Shown here one piece after another: positions 12,590 through 22,894 of a stretch of 64,000 bases of DNA. Source of the DNA: Eutreptiella sp. 'Long Island Sound 2002'. Taxonomy: Eukaryota > Euglenozoa > Euglenophyceae > Eutreptiales > Eutreptiaceae. The position numbers and the translations under genes were made by a program. The stretch covers positions 40,570,354 through 40,634,353 of the forward strand of contig OZ038383.1 of the NCBI GenBank assembly GCA_964036045.1. Reading direction: 5' to 3'. Numbering within the stretch: the first letter of the stretch is position 1; each line of letters starts with the position of its first letter. Below the pieces are notes generated by a model, which searched no databases, was not told the DNA's origin, and saw nothing but the letters and a program-made list of their open reading frames with translations.

Positions 12590-13265
12590 ATGTCCATGTT
12601 TAGTGAACCCAACCTGTTTGGGGTCGGGAGCGGCATTGTCAAAGACGTTCATGTCTCGCCACAGTCAGGCATCAATTTGGGCGACCCTCTATCTCCGGCA
12701 ATTTTTGTGATGGTATGCTCAGTGCTGGTCAAGACAATATACAATATCTCCCCATGCATCCATGTGTTTGTTTTTTTTCAAAAAGGCATTAGCACCTTAG
12801 CGGCCTGACCACAGGCAAAGAGCGTTCATGGCGAGCCGAAGTCCAACAAAAATATATGCACAGACAACCATCAGCTCGTGACCTGGAGCCAATCTTTGGT
12901 GTGTATATACATGGAGGCCAAGTAATCACAGAGACCCAAAGTGGACCACTGAAAAGTAGTCATGTTCGCTAGCTGCTTCTGGGACCCTGTCTGGCATGCA
13001 GAGACACATTTCCACCCAGAAAAGCTGCAGGCACTAAGCCTGTTGGCATCCATGTGTTGTTTTGTGCGGATGACCTATTGAATTACATCCGACTGCCACT
13101 AGCCATAAGTTGCTGAAACCTAACCCATGTGTTTGTTACTAGACATGTGTGTGGACTGTTGTAGGAGTAAGCATCAACCTCGGGAAATCAGCGTTGCTGC
13201 AAGGGCAGTGGGGGAGGAACACATGCAAATCCTAGAGTCCTTCGGTGTACAAGTCAAGACCATGG
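12590..13265 (+). pseudogene. LINE A reverse transcriptase fragments
   Basis: Pieces of a non-LTR reverse transcriptase palm remain in order. A motif-B segment (LGDPLSPAIF) is translated from about 12660-12735. A motif-C segment (FCADDLLNYI) covers about 13062-13090, and a following SINLGKSALL segment near 13170-13200 matches the helix after the catalytic box. They lie in broken frames with intervening stops, so no functional enzyme is encoded. The fragments run directly into the RNase H remnant downstream, which is the usual LINE order. Confidence 0.7.
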
Positions 13266-13910
13266 TCAAGTACCCCGCCCCCCTTGTATAAGCTGCGCCC
13301 TCGGAATGCCTCCGAGTTCGTCCCTCTGGGGGAGAAACAAAGTGTGAGCAGGGCAGAACTCAGGGGGGTTCTTTGTGCGGTACGTGGTCGGCGGTGGGAA
13401 GAGCGCATGGTAGTGGTGCTGGACTCAGAGTATGTGTACAAGGGGATCACACAGTGGTCCAGCAAGTGGCAACGCCACCAGTGGAGGGTGTCAGGAAAGG
13501 ACGTGGAGCATAAGGACCTGTGGATTGCGGTACTGGCAGAGCGGGAGCTCGCAGGTGACCGGCTCTAGGTGCGGTGGGTGCCGTCCCACCTAGGGGTAGA
13601 GGGGAATGAACAGGCAGATCAGCTTGCGGAACAGGGGAGGCTGCTGCATCCCTACAATGAAGAGTCCCCCCCGAAACGACGCTGCCTGGAGCGGCAGTGG
13701 GAGGAGTTGGGACTCGAGGAGACGTCCTCAGGGGAGGGGGAAGCCAGTGACAGCGGCCACTCGTTTACCACAGGGAGCCTGTTTGGTGAAAGGGATTCGT
13801 CAGGGACGTCTACGAGCTCGGGATCACAGGGGTGGGCGGACAGTGAGGATTACAGCACAGATGTGAGTGACAACCCCCGGAAGAGGGGTAGGAAGGCAGA
13901 ACGGGCGTGA
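13266..13910 (+). pseudogene. LINE A RNase H and acidic C-terminal tail
   Basis: The frame encodes a truncated RNase H fold. The SRAEL segment supplies the catalytic Glu, LDSEYVY an Asp, and VRWVPSHLGVEGNEQADQLA the last Asp region. The first TDG strand is absent. An in-frame TAG at 13566-13568 falls just before VRWVPSHLG, where Gln would fit. After the enzyme comes a Ser/Glu-rich tail ending with STDVSD and a basic RKRGRK cluster, then TGA. The same tail motif ends LINE B. Overall it is a dead RT-RNase H LINE 3' end. Confidence 0.75.
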
Positions 13911-13934
13911 GTGAGGGCAGGACGAGAGAGGACA

Positions 13935-14205
13935 TAGGGGAGGAGCATACCAGAAACACGCGTGGCTCCCAAGTCACCGTTGGTGGCGAAGGCGGCGGAC
14001 ACGCAACCGGAGATCGGCCGACGTGGCCGATTTGAGCCTGGAAGGTCTGCACTAAGTGCAAACCGCAGCAGCAACAGCTGAGGCCAGCGGGGGGTGGAGA
14101 GGCCTGGTGGTTGGAGCGGCCGGTGCACAGCACCTCGGACAATAGCATATCGGAAACACGCTTGTCTCCCACGTCATCAGTCGTGGGTTCGAATCCCGGC
14201 GGGCA
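13935..14205 (+). repeat. Two tRNA-like modules behind LINE A
   Basis: At 14143-14153 TAGCATATCGG resembles a tRNA A box, and at 14185-14197 GGGTTCGAATCCC is a perfect B-box-like T-arm. A second, weaker copy starting AGCATACCAGAAACACGC lies at about 13945. The spacing is tRNA-like, but acceptor stems do not pair convincingly, so these are not called as tRNA genes. They look like tRNA-derived 3' tail or SINE modules. Confidence 0.5.
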
Positions 14206-14474
14206 GGCCGCTGGGGGTTCATCGTAGTGGACGACATGGGGGGGGTTTGCATTTTTGGAGGTACAAGCCAGCTCAACCCAGTTCTTGCTGAGGGTAGGGA
14301 GGGAGACCTGGCCTATCCTGACGAACTGTGGCGGCGCCCCCGGCGCCGTGTCTGAGGAGGAGCTGTGGCGCCTCGCTGGACAGATGGGACAATGTGTGTC
14401 GCGGCTCCGCCGCGTGATACTTGATGAGGGCATACGTCTGTCGGTGGGGACGTAATGCTGGACTTTCCACCGCT

Positions 14475-14810
14475 CTGCAGATAAGCTGCGCCCTCGTCCA
14501 AGCTACAGTAGGCGTAGGCGTATTATTATGGGACCTAATTTTTATTCGGTACCAAACGTAGTGCAGCCACATAAGACATGGGTGTGGTGACGCATTTGTG
14601 AGTCACATAGAGTCATGGACATAGTTGTGTTTGTTTGCCCACTTGAACCCACATCGGTCTGATTTTGGGTATATTTGTGCATTATACTCCCCTTGCTTGC
14701 ACCAGCTCACCATGCAATCCTCTCTTTTTGAACCTAGGCGCCCGGTGTCGGTAGTTGTATGTGTCGCACACAAGCTACGCCTGTGTCCAAGCTACAGTAG
14801 GTGTAGGGAC
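14475..14810. repeat. Diverged direct repeat with CCAAGCTACAGTAGG core
   Basis: A ~35-bp segment with the shared core TCCAAGCTACAGTAGG occurs near 14487-14520 and again near 14772-14808, with a short related piece (AAGCTGCGCCCTCG) at about 13290. Nothing else in the stretch is recognisable. Confidence 0.45.
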
Positions 14811-14879
14811 CGGATTAATTTGGGACTTTGGCGTAGCTTACACAAGGGCGGGGGGGTGGTACAGTGGCATAATCTCTGA

Positions 14880-16330
14880 TGCTGTGAGCAGTAAAGAGGC
14901 ATTTGCCCCAAAATTGCCTATGCAATGAAGCGCACGTCATTTATGTGTATGTACATTGCCATTGACACATGTAGCATTATTCCTAGAATAGGTCTTACCA
15001 CCTCTAATACTTCCGGTTAGATTATACTTCCCCATAGATTCTCTATCACTAAAGTGTTTGCCAAATGTACAATGGCATTGAAATTCAATTCGTGGACAGT
15101 AACACTGCCAGTCTTGGAACTCCCTCAGGGCTGGGTGGGGCGATCAGTTGCCTTAGCTTTGTTCTTTTCTATTATGGTAGCATGCCATGTCATTATTAGG
15201 GGGGGCACCCGACACGGCGCACACACACCGTGGAGATTTAGCCGTCTAGTCCAACCAAGCACCCGTATTCTAGCCACTAGCCAAGTAGGACAAGTTGTAG
15301 TTCGCTTTACTAGTTGTGCACGGTGAACACAAGGTTTCAATATCATTTCCTTTCCATTTGCATTGTTTTGTTGTTTGTTGTCGTACCTCATTCCAAGGCC
15401 ACACATTGGGAAGCCACTTTGCATTTTGATGTAGTTGCGAATTTTCTCTGTCAATGGTTCCATCTAAATGCCACTGCAGTTTCTTGGCAAACCCCAATTG
15501 TCTAGTTGTCAGCCGTTTGTACTAGCGTGTTGTTACTGTTTTGAGCCTTGGCCTTGGGGTGTGTTGAAGAATCACATTTTTGCCACACACTTTGTGCATG
15601 GACACTATTGGGAGTTTCCTCTCTATATTGTCTACAATGACCACTAGTGCCTTAAAGAAAGTGTTGGGGTGGTTGTGATGAGGTGTAGCAGAGCACCAAG
15701 CACCGATGAATCCCCAAACAAGAAGAACATTTCATCCATTCAGCAAAAGGCTGTAGATTGTCTCTATCTCCATACTGCCACTGAGCAATACAAAATTTCA
15801 TGAAATGCATTGTAAGATATTTATCATGCAAACCATTTCAATTGCAATTTTAGTGCACCACGGAAGCATAGGAATCACCAAACTCTACAACCTCACCAAA
15901 CTGTGTGAAGTGGTGTGCTCACACGCGCATGTTGCATGGTGCACACAGGTCCCAATTTGTGTTCTGCCTCTGGGGCCACATTTTGCAGTCAGTGCTCTGA
16001 ATTCAATTAGATCTTCGGCTTCTATTTGGGGTGCTGCAATGTGTGTCGCCACCTTGAGATGTGAGCCAGCACCAAACCATAAGCCGTACGTGTGATGTTG
16101 TATGTGTGCTGGTATCACTTTCCGCAAATGCAAATGTGTTGTGTGGTTCTCGTCAACGCCGCTGTCAGCCCCCCTAGCCCCCACTCCACACCTTGCACAA
16201 CGAGGTGAAATGGAAAAACGGAACATGGGCAAAGCATGGAAAACCCCATGGAAATGTAGGCGCACAAGAAAGAAATAATGAAGAAGATGAACTACATGGA
16301 AAGTGTTGAACCCCCCCCCCCCAACCACCA
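14880..16330. other. No gene seen
   Basis: Unique-looking intergenic sequence upstream of LINE B. A 12-14 base poly-C tract ends just before the LINE B start codon. Confidence 0.4.
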
Positions 16331-16332
16331 CC

Positions 16333-17816
16333 ATGAGTGTCCGGGACACCCAAGCCCGTCTGGCCACACCAGGCGAAGAGGTCATCGTCCATGCCAACGC
16401 CGGCCAATTGGCGTGTTTGGCAGCCATCGATGACGCAGATTATATCATCCAGGATGAAGTGGTGCTGAAGAGTGGAGTTCCAGAGGCTGCCTCCTTGTCG
16501 TACGACCTCTTCAAGGACTGCGACTCGTCCGAAAAACTAGCTGCCGTCCTTTACGGCAGTCGCCCCAACATTGTGCTCGTTGGGGGAATGACTGGGTATG
16601 AAAAAATTCAAAATGCAATTAAGAGGCTTCTTGCTGATCCGCCCATGTTGGGCCGCTTTGTTGCCATCCTGCTTGAACCTGTCAGCGACGAGGATGACAA
16701 GCCATCGTTTCTCAATCGGGCACTCGCCCTCAACTCCAGCTTGCCTTTCGGGTGCGACCAGCTGCAAATGGCAGACAGGTCCCTCATGCACATACGCACA
16801 CATGGTCGATCTGATGTCTGGATTGCGAGCAGCACAAGGGACTCCAGGAACCTATCGCCGCCCCCAACGTACAAGCTCGTGCGGCTTATGACACACGGGG
16901 CAGAGGTTGACAAGGTGGTGTTCCATGAACCAGATGTGCGGGACAATCAGTACGCCATCCAGGTCCACAATGACCTGATCAATGGGCCGCTGGGGTCTAT
17001 CGGTTTGAACTCTGATGAAGTCCATCTCCTTCCGGGAACGGACCCACGGAACTCGAAGTTGTTCTTCACAGAATTGAATGAGGAACAAGTGAATACCGTG
17101 GTATCACAATTCGGATCCAAGCCAAGGTTCCAGATCCAGCCAGTGGAATGGTATTGTGGGGCCAACTTGACAAACATGTCTGCTGTCTATGAGGTCTGGA
17201 TAAAGAAGACACACAAGGAAACATGGTCGCCCATGTTGTATGCCTCAGTTCTCGCAATGTTTTGGACGATCCCGGGCGTCTTGCAAGCGCAATCGCCAGT
17301 GAAAATCCATGTGTTGGGCCCAAGTAAGCTACTGCTGGGTCTCACAGAAACCGGGCACTCGCTGTTGAAGACAAGGTATCGTGAACTGGTGGCACGGGCT
17401 CTCTGGGATGGCTTACGTGAAGGAGCGGCGTTGTCAGTGGACTTCAGAAATGCGTTCCCCACGATGTCTCACGAGATGGTGTCGGCGGCATTGGGTCTAA
17501 TGTGCATACCGTTCCTGTACATCCGACTGATACTGCATCTTTTACGTGCACCGTATCTGTACTCAGTTGGTAAGGGATACGTTCCAGGGGTCTACCACCA
17601 TCCGCGTGCAGGCACGCGCCAGGGAGACCCACTCTCCCCGGCACTGTTCTCCCTAGTGGCGTCCTTTGTGATTTTTCCGCTACAAGACCTGGGTCCAGGA
17701 CTGACTATGATGATGTATGCGGATGACCTCATCATCTTCTTGGACGGACGGGGCAACCCGCAGCTGCTGGGGAAGGTATGGGAAGTGGTGTCCTGCTTTG
17801 GACAGTTTTCTGGCTG
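16333..17816 (+). CDS. LINE B ORF2 5' part: unknown domain plus RT palm
   Basis: The ATG at 16333 lies after a CCACCACC leader and opens a 494-codon frame. Residues 1 to about 300 match no family I know; they include acidic helices and a VLVGGMTGYEK strand-loop. From about residue 365 it is a LINE reverse transcriptase: SVDFRNAF (motif A), TRQGDPLSPALFS (motif B) and MMYADDLIIF (motif C, catalytic Asp pair intact). The fingers that should precede motif A seem missing or replaced. The frame stops at 17814-17816, but LKVNMNKTAAI, which normally follows, continues one base out of phase, so a small indel ended the ORF. Confidence 0.75.
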
Positions 17817-17869
17817 AAGGTCAACATGAATAAAACGGCGGCGATAGTTCGCAGCTGTGGGCACAGCAC

Positions 17870-18905
17870 TTTTAGCGCAAAGTCCCGCACCCTCGGCGGT
17901 AGCTGCGCTTGTGCCCATTGCTCCCATACCTCCGGTGTTTGTGGGTCGCGGACCCCCGGCTGAGAGGCGTAGAACTGAAGCAGCCATGCCCTGGTCCAGT
18001 TTTGGGCGTGGACGGCGGGGGTATCAAACCCCCCTTGTGACGGGACTTTATTGAGGAGTCGTCCGCCATGATTGTACACCCCTTTCCATGTTCCAGGCAG
18101 AGCATTCAACAGCCTCACGTCTTCCACAGATTGCAATTGACCCCACGTCAGCACTCCCTGCCGGATCATTTTCATGTTGTAGTCGGAGCAGTTGAACTCA
18201 TTTCGGAAGTACACACAGTGCCAAAGTGGCAGCTGGTCCCGGTTTGCCGGGGGGGCCACCTGTGGGGCCACCCGTTGGATATATGAGTGTGCCTTTGCCG
18301 ACCATCCCAAGAACGTCAGCTCCGCCGTCCGGACCATGCCTAGCTGGATATATGGGAGGTTGTCTTTGGACGGTGTGAACCCGATGGTTGTCGTTCATGC
18401 ATAGAAGGTCTCCACTACCTTGTTGGGATACTTGTGAGGCTCTCCCAAGAGGCTGACGAACGGAGCCGCTGCCTTGTGCATGAGAAACACCTTTGGCTCC
18501 GGCAGTGCCAGTCCCCCTTGCGTCCGTGGCCGTAAGAGGATTGGCAGAGTGATTCCCCAACTGTTGGTGCCCATGGTCACGTGGTACACTAGCTTCAACT
18601 GCCTAATCACTGGGACTGGGGCATAGTATGCCTTGGATACCCAGGCCACAACTGGCAGGATCCATGATGTCAGCATGAAGGCACGTTCGTCCATCGACAA
18701 CTGCAGCGTGGATACCACCCGTGCGCGACGAAAGGCCTCTTGCAGTGCTGGTGCAAAAGCCTGCTCTATTGTCAGCCCCCATCCCTAGTCATCCTGGTGG
18801 TGCCGTATATTCCCCAAGCGTACACCCAGATATTTGAGGAAGTTTTTGACGTCCACCCCAATGTCCCGAAAGCACCTCGCCCACTCCATTCCCGCACAAA
18901 CCGAC
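17870..18905 (-). pseudogene. LINE B RT thumb/connection, inverted
   Basis: Reading on the minus strand from about 18905 down: KNFLKYLGVRLG (RT motif E region), a thumb segment with QLSMDERAFMLTSWILPV, a Pro/Gly-rich connection (GLALPEPK), and finally LPPRVRDFALKVL, the strand that precedes the zinc knuckle in such LINEs. The frame is broken by TAG at 18786-18788 and TGA at 18395-18397 but is otherwise continuous for about 300 codons. Neighbouring LINE B parts are on the plus strand, so this piece has been flipped relative to them. Confidence 0.75.
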
Positions 18906-18930
18906 GGTGCATGCAAGAGTCTACAAGAGG

Positions 18931-19250
18931 TAGGGCACGGACAAGTGCCCGGTGTGCTCTCAAAAGGAGACGGTCAAGCACGCGATGGTCGAGTGCCCCA
19001 TGTTTAAAGCGGCGGCGGCGGTGATATAGCACTACTATGGCCCGCTGGAAGCTGGGAACGGGAAGTCCGCAGTCCGAGAAACGATGGAATCCGACCACCA
19101 AGAGTGGTTGCTGAACACGAATCAAGGCTGGGCAATGTGGTCAGCAAGAAGTGCCCACTGGCAATACCGATGCGAAGTCAAAGCAGGAGCATCACCGGTG
19201 TTCACATCGTACCTAATAACTTGGCTTAGGGAGCTGTGTGAATGGGTGGG
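18931..19250 (+). pseudogene. LINE B zinc knuckle region
   Basis: The plus strand encodes KCPVCSQKETVKHAMVECP, a C-x2-C...H...C knuckle typical of the segment between RT and RNase H in plant- and alga-type LINEs. In-frame TAG codons sit at 18931-18933 (between YKR and GTDK) and 19027-19029 (between AAVI and HYYGPL). A Trp-rich stretch follows (WLLNTNQGWAMWSARSAHW). Confidence 0.7.
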
Positions 19251-19271
19251 GTTTTACTCAGGAGAGCGCAG

Positions 19272-19980
19272 GGAGCAGTGGAGAGGCTTCCAGCAGTCAC
19301 TGGAGCAACTTCGAGATACCGGAGACAGCCGCGGCAAGGGGAAGTACGAGTACATGGGGGATTGAGAACATGGTGGCAAACACACACGCTTCACGCAAGA
19401 GCGCACAGCCGACAAACACAGTTGGCATAGGGAACCAGAATCACGCCCGAAGCGCCCGAGGCATGCAGGCCCGGGAGTGCTACAAGGAGTGCCAGATCTA
19501 ATTGCAGAACTGGTTGCAAAGGGTTACAGGATTATGTACACGGACGGGTCATCAAAAAGACTGGGCCACAAGGACAAGCGCAGGGCCGGTGGCTTTGGCG
19601 TATTGGCAGCGGAAGATCAAGGAGCAGTGGAGAGGCTTCCAGCAGTCACTGGAGCAACTTCAAGATACCGGAGTGCAGCCGCGGCAAGGGGAAGTACGAG
19701 TACATTGCGGATTGAGTGCATGGTGGCAACCACACACGGAGTGCTTCACGCAAGAGCGCACAGCCGACAAACACAGTTGGCATAGGGAAACAGAATCACG
19801 CCCGAAGCGCCCGAGGCAGGCAGGCCCGGGAGTGCTACAAGGAGTGGAAGAACTCATTGCAGAACTGGTTGCAAAGGGTTACAGAATTGTGTACACGGAC
19901 GGATCATCAAAAAGACTCGGCCACAAGGACATGCGCAGGGCCGGTGGCTTTGGCGTATTCGCGGCGGAAGATGAACAAGG
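19272..19980 (+). repeat. ~350-bp tandem duplication at the RNase H start
   Basis: The block 19272-19620 is repeated at 19622-19980 with more than 90 percent identity by eye. Both begin GAGCAGTGGAGAGGCTTCCA and run through the first RNase H strand (YTDGSSKR). Copies differ by small indels, so only the second is in frame with the rest of RNase H. Confidence 0.85.
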
Positions 19981-20707
19981 GCCTAAGGTGCGTTTCTGCG
20001 GCTACGTACCGACACGCCATAGGCAAACAAACAACGGAGCGGAGCTTTGGGCAGCACCAGAAGCCCTACAGGGGTTCTGGGTGCCAAAACTGGCAATCCT
20101 CACCGACTCACAGTACCCGCAACTGGTAGCGACTGGCAGGGCCCAACACTGGAAGTCAAAGGGATGGACAACCACGTCTGGTAAGCCGCAGGTCCACGTT
20201 CCCATCTGGGAAATGCTGCTCCAGGAAATGGCGACGCCAGGAAGAGAAGTCAGGTGGGAGCATGTCCCAGCACATGTCAACGTGCAGGGGAATGAGGTGG
20301 CAAATGGATTGGCGATGGAAGGCCTGTGCTCGAGCCCGCTGTGGGCTCAACATGTTGCACAAAAGTCATCATCAGGGTCGGAATCCACGGTAGGGTTGAG
20401 GGCAGGATCAGGATCCTAATCAGAGGACACCAAAGCACTCTGGTCATCCCTGGGTATGGTACCCATGGATAGTGATGAGCTGACAAGGGAAGCATCCGGG
20501 GAACCAGCACCACGTGGAATGGGTCCATACACCTCGAGCAGTTCGGAAAGTGAGGACATAAGGACAGGACACACACACCAGGGAGGTTTGTTGAGTGAAC
20601 TGTCTGCAGCGAAAACACTGTCCTTCAGCACAGATGTGAGTGACACCAGGCGGCAGCGTAAGAGACGAAAGCTCGAGAAAAGCAGGAACCCAGGACAGGG
20701 TCGATAA
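19842..20707 (+). pseudogene. LINE B RNase H and STDVSD tail
   Basis: The RNase H fold runs YTDGSSKR (first Asp), TNNGAELWAAPEAL (Glu), LTDSQYPQL (second Asp) and HVPAHVNVQGNEVANGLAM. In the last block the usual fourth acidic residue (GNE-x-A-D) is Asn, so one metal ligand is lost. A TAA at 20417-20419 separates RNase H from an acidic Ser-rich tail in the same frame that ends FSTDVSD followed by a basic cluster RRQRKRRK. The tail matches that of LINE A. The protein would make the RNA-DNA hybrid cleavage step of retrotransposition. Confidence 0.75.
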
Positions 20708-20710
20708 CGA

Positions 20711-21584
20711 CAGAGCCTGTAACCCCTGCATTCTGGTGCAGATATCTCACAGGTTTCAAACCCAACAATGCCTACATGTCTGAAACCTGTGTTCTGACGC
20801 AGAGCTTCTCGTCACAAGAGCCGCGTCCTGTGGCGGCGAGCAGCAGCACACAGCAGTGACAACAAAAGCGGCTGAACTCCGACACACACCCCGCGTCCTG
20901 TCGCGGAAGAGCTTCCGGGCGTAATGCCGCCGGGAAGGACATGGAAGGAGCAGGGACCACGTCAGCAACGGCATGCCCCTTACACACAATCCAGCCAGCC
21001 CCAAAGAAGGTCAAGCCTCAGCAAGAACGCTAGCGTTTCAAGGTGCAAGCACTGAGCCAACTGGACGCCATTGCGAACGAAGGAATGAGGGCAGTCGAAG
21101 CAGAGCTGACCACAATGGCCTGGGCCCGCAATCGGCAGATCTGGCTCCGACTGGACCAACCACACAGCACCAGGATGCACTGTGAGATTGTGGACAATCA
21201 TGGGGAATCATTGCTGATGAGCAATCAGGAGCTCTACTCGGTGACGGTCCAAATCAACTAGACCTTGAAGACTCAGGCTCTCGCGAACATGCAGGTCCAG
21301 TGGCGACCCAAAAGTGCAGGCAAGTGGCATCCGTTTCAGTGGGAGGCGATCCTCCTTTGTCCGACGGCAGAGGGACACAGGGCGGTGCCCTCCTCTGTGA
21401 GCAGAACTGGAGACTGCATGCATGTGTGGCTGGCGGGCCGAGCTGACCTCTTGAGGCTGTTCCAGAGAACGCCCTTCAGGCAGGCGGACCCGGTACCCGG
21501 GGACGCTGTGCGGTTCCTCTACACGCTGCTGAGCACACCCCCATGCGAAAGGCGATATGCCCGACAGGGGATGCCATGCAGGGG
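20711..21584. other. LINE B 3' flank; no gene
   Basis: GC-rich sequence with a short direct repeat of CCTGTGTTCTGACGCAG-like and CCGCGTCCTGTxGCGG phrases (20720-20910). No convincing coding frame was found before the hAT element begins. Confidence 0.4.
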
Positions 21585-21604
21585 GGAGTAGGCAGGGATT
21601 CTAG

Positions 21605-21775
21605 TATTTCCGTGGCACGAAAATCACGGAAAATCACGGAAATCGGCCACCGTTGAAAATCACGGAAATCACGGAAAATCACGGAAAATCACGGAAACGA
21701 AAATTGAAGTTCCTATCGTTTGCTATTGTTGTTCCTGGTCGCCACGGAAAATCACGGAAAATCATGGAAGCGGAA
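21605..21775. repeat. hAT left subterminal repeats
   Basis: About nine copies of (A)ATCACGGAAA in direct orientation with variable spacing. The same motif is repeated near the right end (22450-22580). In hAT elements such subterminal motifs are the transposase binding sites; that role is inferred here. Confidence 0.75.
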
Positions 21776-21859
21776 ATGAAAGTTCCTATTGTTTGCTATT
21801 GTTTTTCCTGGTTGCTAAGTGTTAGAGTGTGTATTTCTTTGTGTGTTTTCAGTTGTGAC

Positions 21860-22216
21860 ATGTTTTCTTCTGATGAAAATGGCACTCCTTCTGCAAAGAA
21901 ACGAAAGGTCTGGCAGCGGGGGTCGAAAATGTCGGCACGTGTTAGGGCGCAGCAATTTCCAGGTATTATGGAAGCCCGGGGTGACGAGATGTGGTGCATC
22001 CCGTGCGGGCAACGTATTGATCACAAGGAGAAGTCAACAGCTTCGAAACATGTGAAGTACAGCGCAGAGCACCAGAGACAAGTGGAACGAATGGAAAAAA
22101 AGGTATTACAAAACCGGGAACCTCACACAATAGTAAGGATGTTATCAAATGTTGGCAGTCAAGACCTCCGGTTTTGCGGGAGGCCGTGGCTCCATATTTG
22201 TGGTACCCTGTCATAG
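21860..22216 (+). CDS. hAT-derived BED-type zinc-finger ORF
   Basis: The ATG at 21860 opens a 118-codon frame. A basic patch (AKKRKVWQRG) is followed by MWCIPCGQRIDHKEK and SKHVKYSAEH, giving a C-x2-C...H...H arrangement like the BED/CGG-binding fingers at hAT transposase N-termini. After about residue 90 the frame leaves homology and stops. A TTTTCAG acceptor-like site lies just upstream, so a 5' exon is possible. Alone it could still bind the hAT ends. Confidence 0.7.
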   Translation: MFSSDENGTPSAKKRKVWQRGSKMSARVRAQQFPGIMEARGDEMWCIPCGQRIDHKEKSTASKHVKYSAEHQRQVERMEKKVLQNREPHTIVRMLSNVGSQDLRFCGRPWLHICGTLS

Positions 22217-22359
22217 GCGCGGCAATCGAGCGGTCATTTAGTCTGGCTGGACTAGTTGATGTTAAAAACAGGCAGCGCATGGGCAAGGACCTGCGTGAGG
22301 CCTGCGTCACCATGTTTTGCAATGGTGATGTTGAAGAACGGTTCGCAAAATGGCAGTAG
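22160..22359 (+). pseudogene. hAT C-terminal dimerisation fragment
   Basis: A 60-residue segment with YPVIGAAIERSFSLAG, then NRQRM and an REACVTMFCN helix, matches the hATC dimerisation signature (P-x-S-A-x-x-E-R-x-F-S). It lies in a different frame from the BED ORF, and the RNase H-like catalytic domain between them is missing. Confidence 0.8.
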
Positions 22360-22444
22360 ACCGCCTCCAAATGTCTTGTGCTTTGTTTCGTCTCTTGTGG
22401 GTGTCCAGGTGAGGCAAAGCGGATGCATAAGGAACATTTTTGTA

Positions 22445-22580
22445 CTACGGAAACACCACAGAAAATCACGGAAATATCACGGAAATACCACGGAAAATCA
22501 CGGAAAATCACGGAAAATCACGGAAAATCACGGAAAATCACGGAAAATCACGGAAGGGTTTTTTGAGGCCAATCACGGAA
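22445..22580. repeat. hAT right subterminal repeats
   Basis: Around ten near-perfect AATCACGGAA units in tandem precede the right inverted repeat, mirroring the left cluster. Confidence 0.75.
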
Positions 22581-22635
22581 ATAGTAGAATCCCTGGAGTA
22601 GGACAGATCGGAGCAAGTGATGCGGATAACAACTC

Positions 22636-22735
22636 GTCGTAGCTCAGTGGGTATACCGCACCTCTTCTGTCCTGTAGAGGAGGGTTCGAACCCCGAGGGG
22701 GATAGAGATCCACCGAACGTCCCGAGAACCCCTTT
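22636..22735 (+). repeat. tRNA-like SINE copy
   Basis: TAGCTCAGTGGGT (22640-22652) matches the RNA polymerase III A box, and GGGTTCGAACCCC (22682-22694) the B box. The following body, with GAACGTCCCGAGAACCCC, resembles the one behind the similar head at 46657-46765. Two dispersed copies sharing head and body suggest a tRNA-derived SINE rather than a tRNA gene, and the acceptor stem does not pair well. Confidence 0.6.
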
Positions 22736-22739
22736 TATG

Positions 22740-22885
22740 CGAGAGAGAGGGAGGGTGGGACGCAATGGGAGAGGAACGGAGTGCACGAGAGAGAGAGAGA
22801 GAGAGAGAGGACAGGAGAAAGAGACAGGGAGAGAGAGAGAGAGGGGGCAGGAGAGAGAGAGAGGGAGAGAGTGGGAGAGAGACCC
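22740..22885. repeat. GA-rich simple repeat
   Basis: Imperfect (GA)n with interruptions. Long open frames on both strands here are artefacts of the repeat. Confidence 0.85.
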
Positions 22886-22894
22886 ACAGAGCAA

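Larger units (their letters stand above)
16333..20710 (+). mobile_element. LINE B: non-LTR retrotransposon with RNase H, internally inverted
   Basis: Ordered parts are an unknown N-terminal domain plus RT palm on + (16333-17865), RT thumb and connection on - (about 17870-18905), a CCHC-type zinc knuckle on + (about 18940-19010), and RNase H with the STDVSD tail on + (19.5-20.7 kb). Flipping the minus segment back gives the normal LINE order, so the middle looks inverted in place. Several stops and indels indicate a dead copy. Element ends and target duplications could not be found. Confidence 0.75.
21585..22602 (+). mobile_element. Non-autonomous hAT transposon with TSD and TIRs
   Basis: An 8-bp direct repeat GGAGTAGG at 21585-21592 and 22595-22602 brackets a ~1.0-kb element. 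Its ends are inverted copies of CAGGGATTCT(A)GTATTTCC, about 21 bp with one mismatch (21593-21613 and 22574-22594). CAGGG ends and an 8-bp duplication are hallmarks of the hAT superfamily. Many copies of the decamer AATCACGGAA lie just inside both ends. The interior has a BED-like zinc finger and a hAT C-terminal dimerisation segment but no catalytic core, so it is an internal-deletion derivative. Confidence 0.9.

Noticed and set aside
22636-22735. True tRNA gene
   Set aside because: A and B boxes are good, but acceptor and anticodon stems do not pair, and a second copy at 46.66 kb shares body sequence beyond the tRNA part. SINE preferred.
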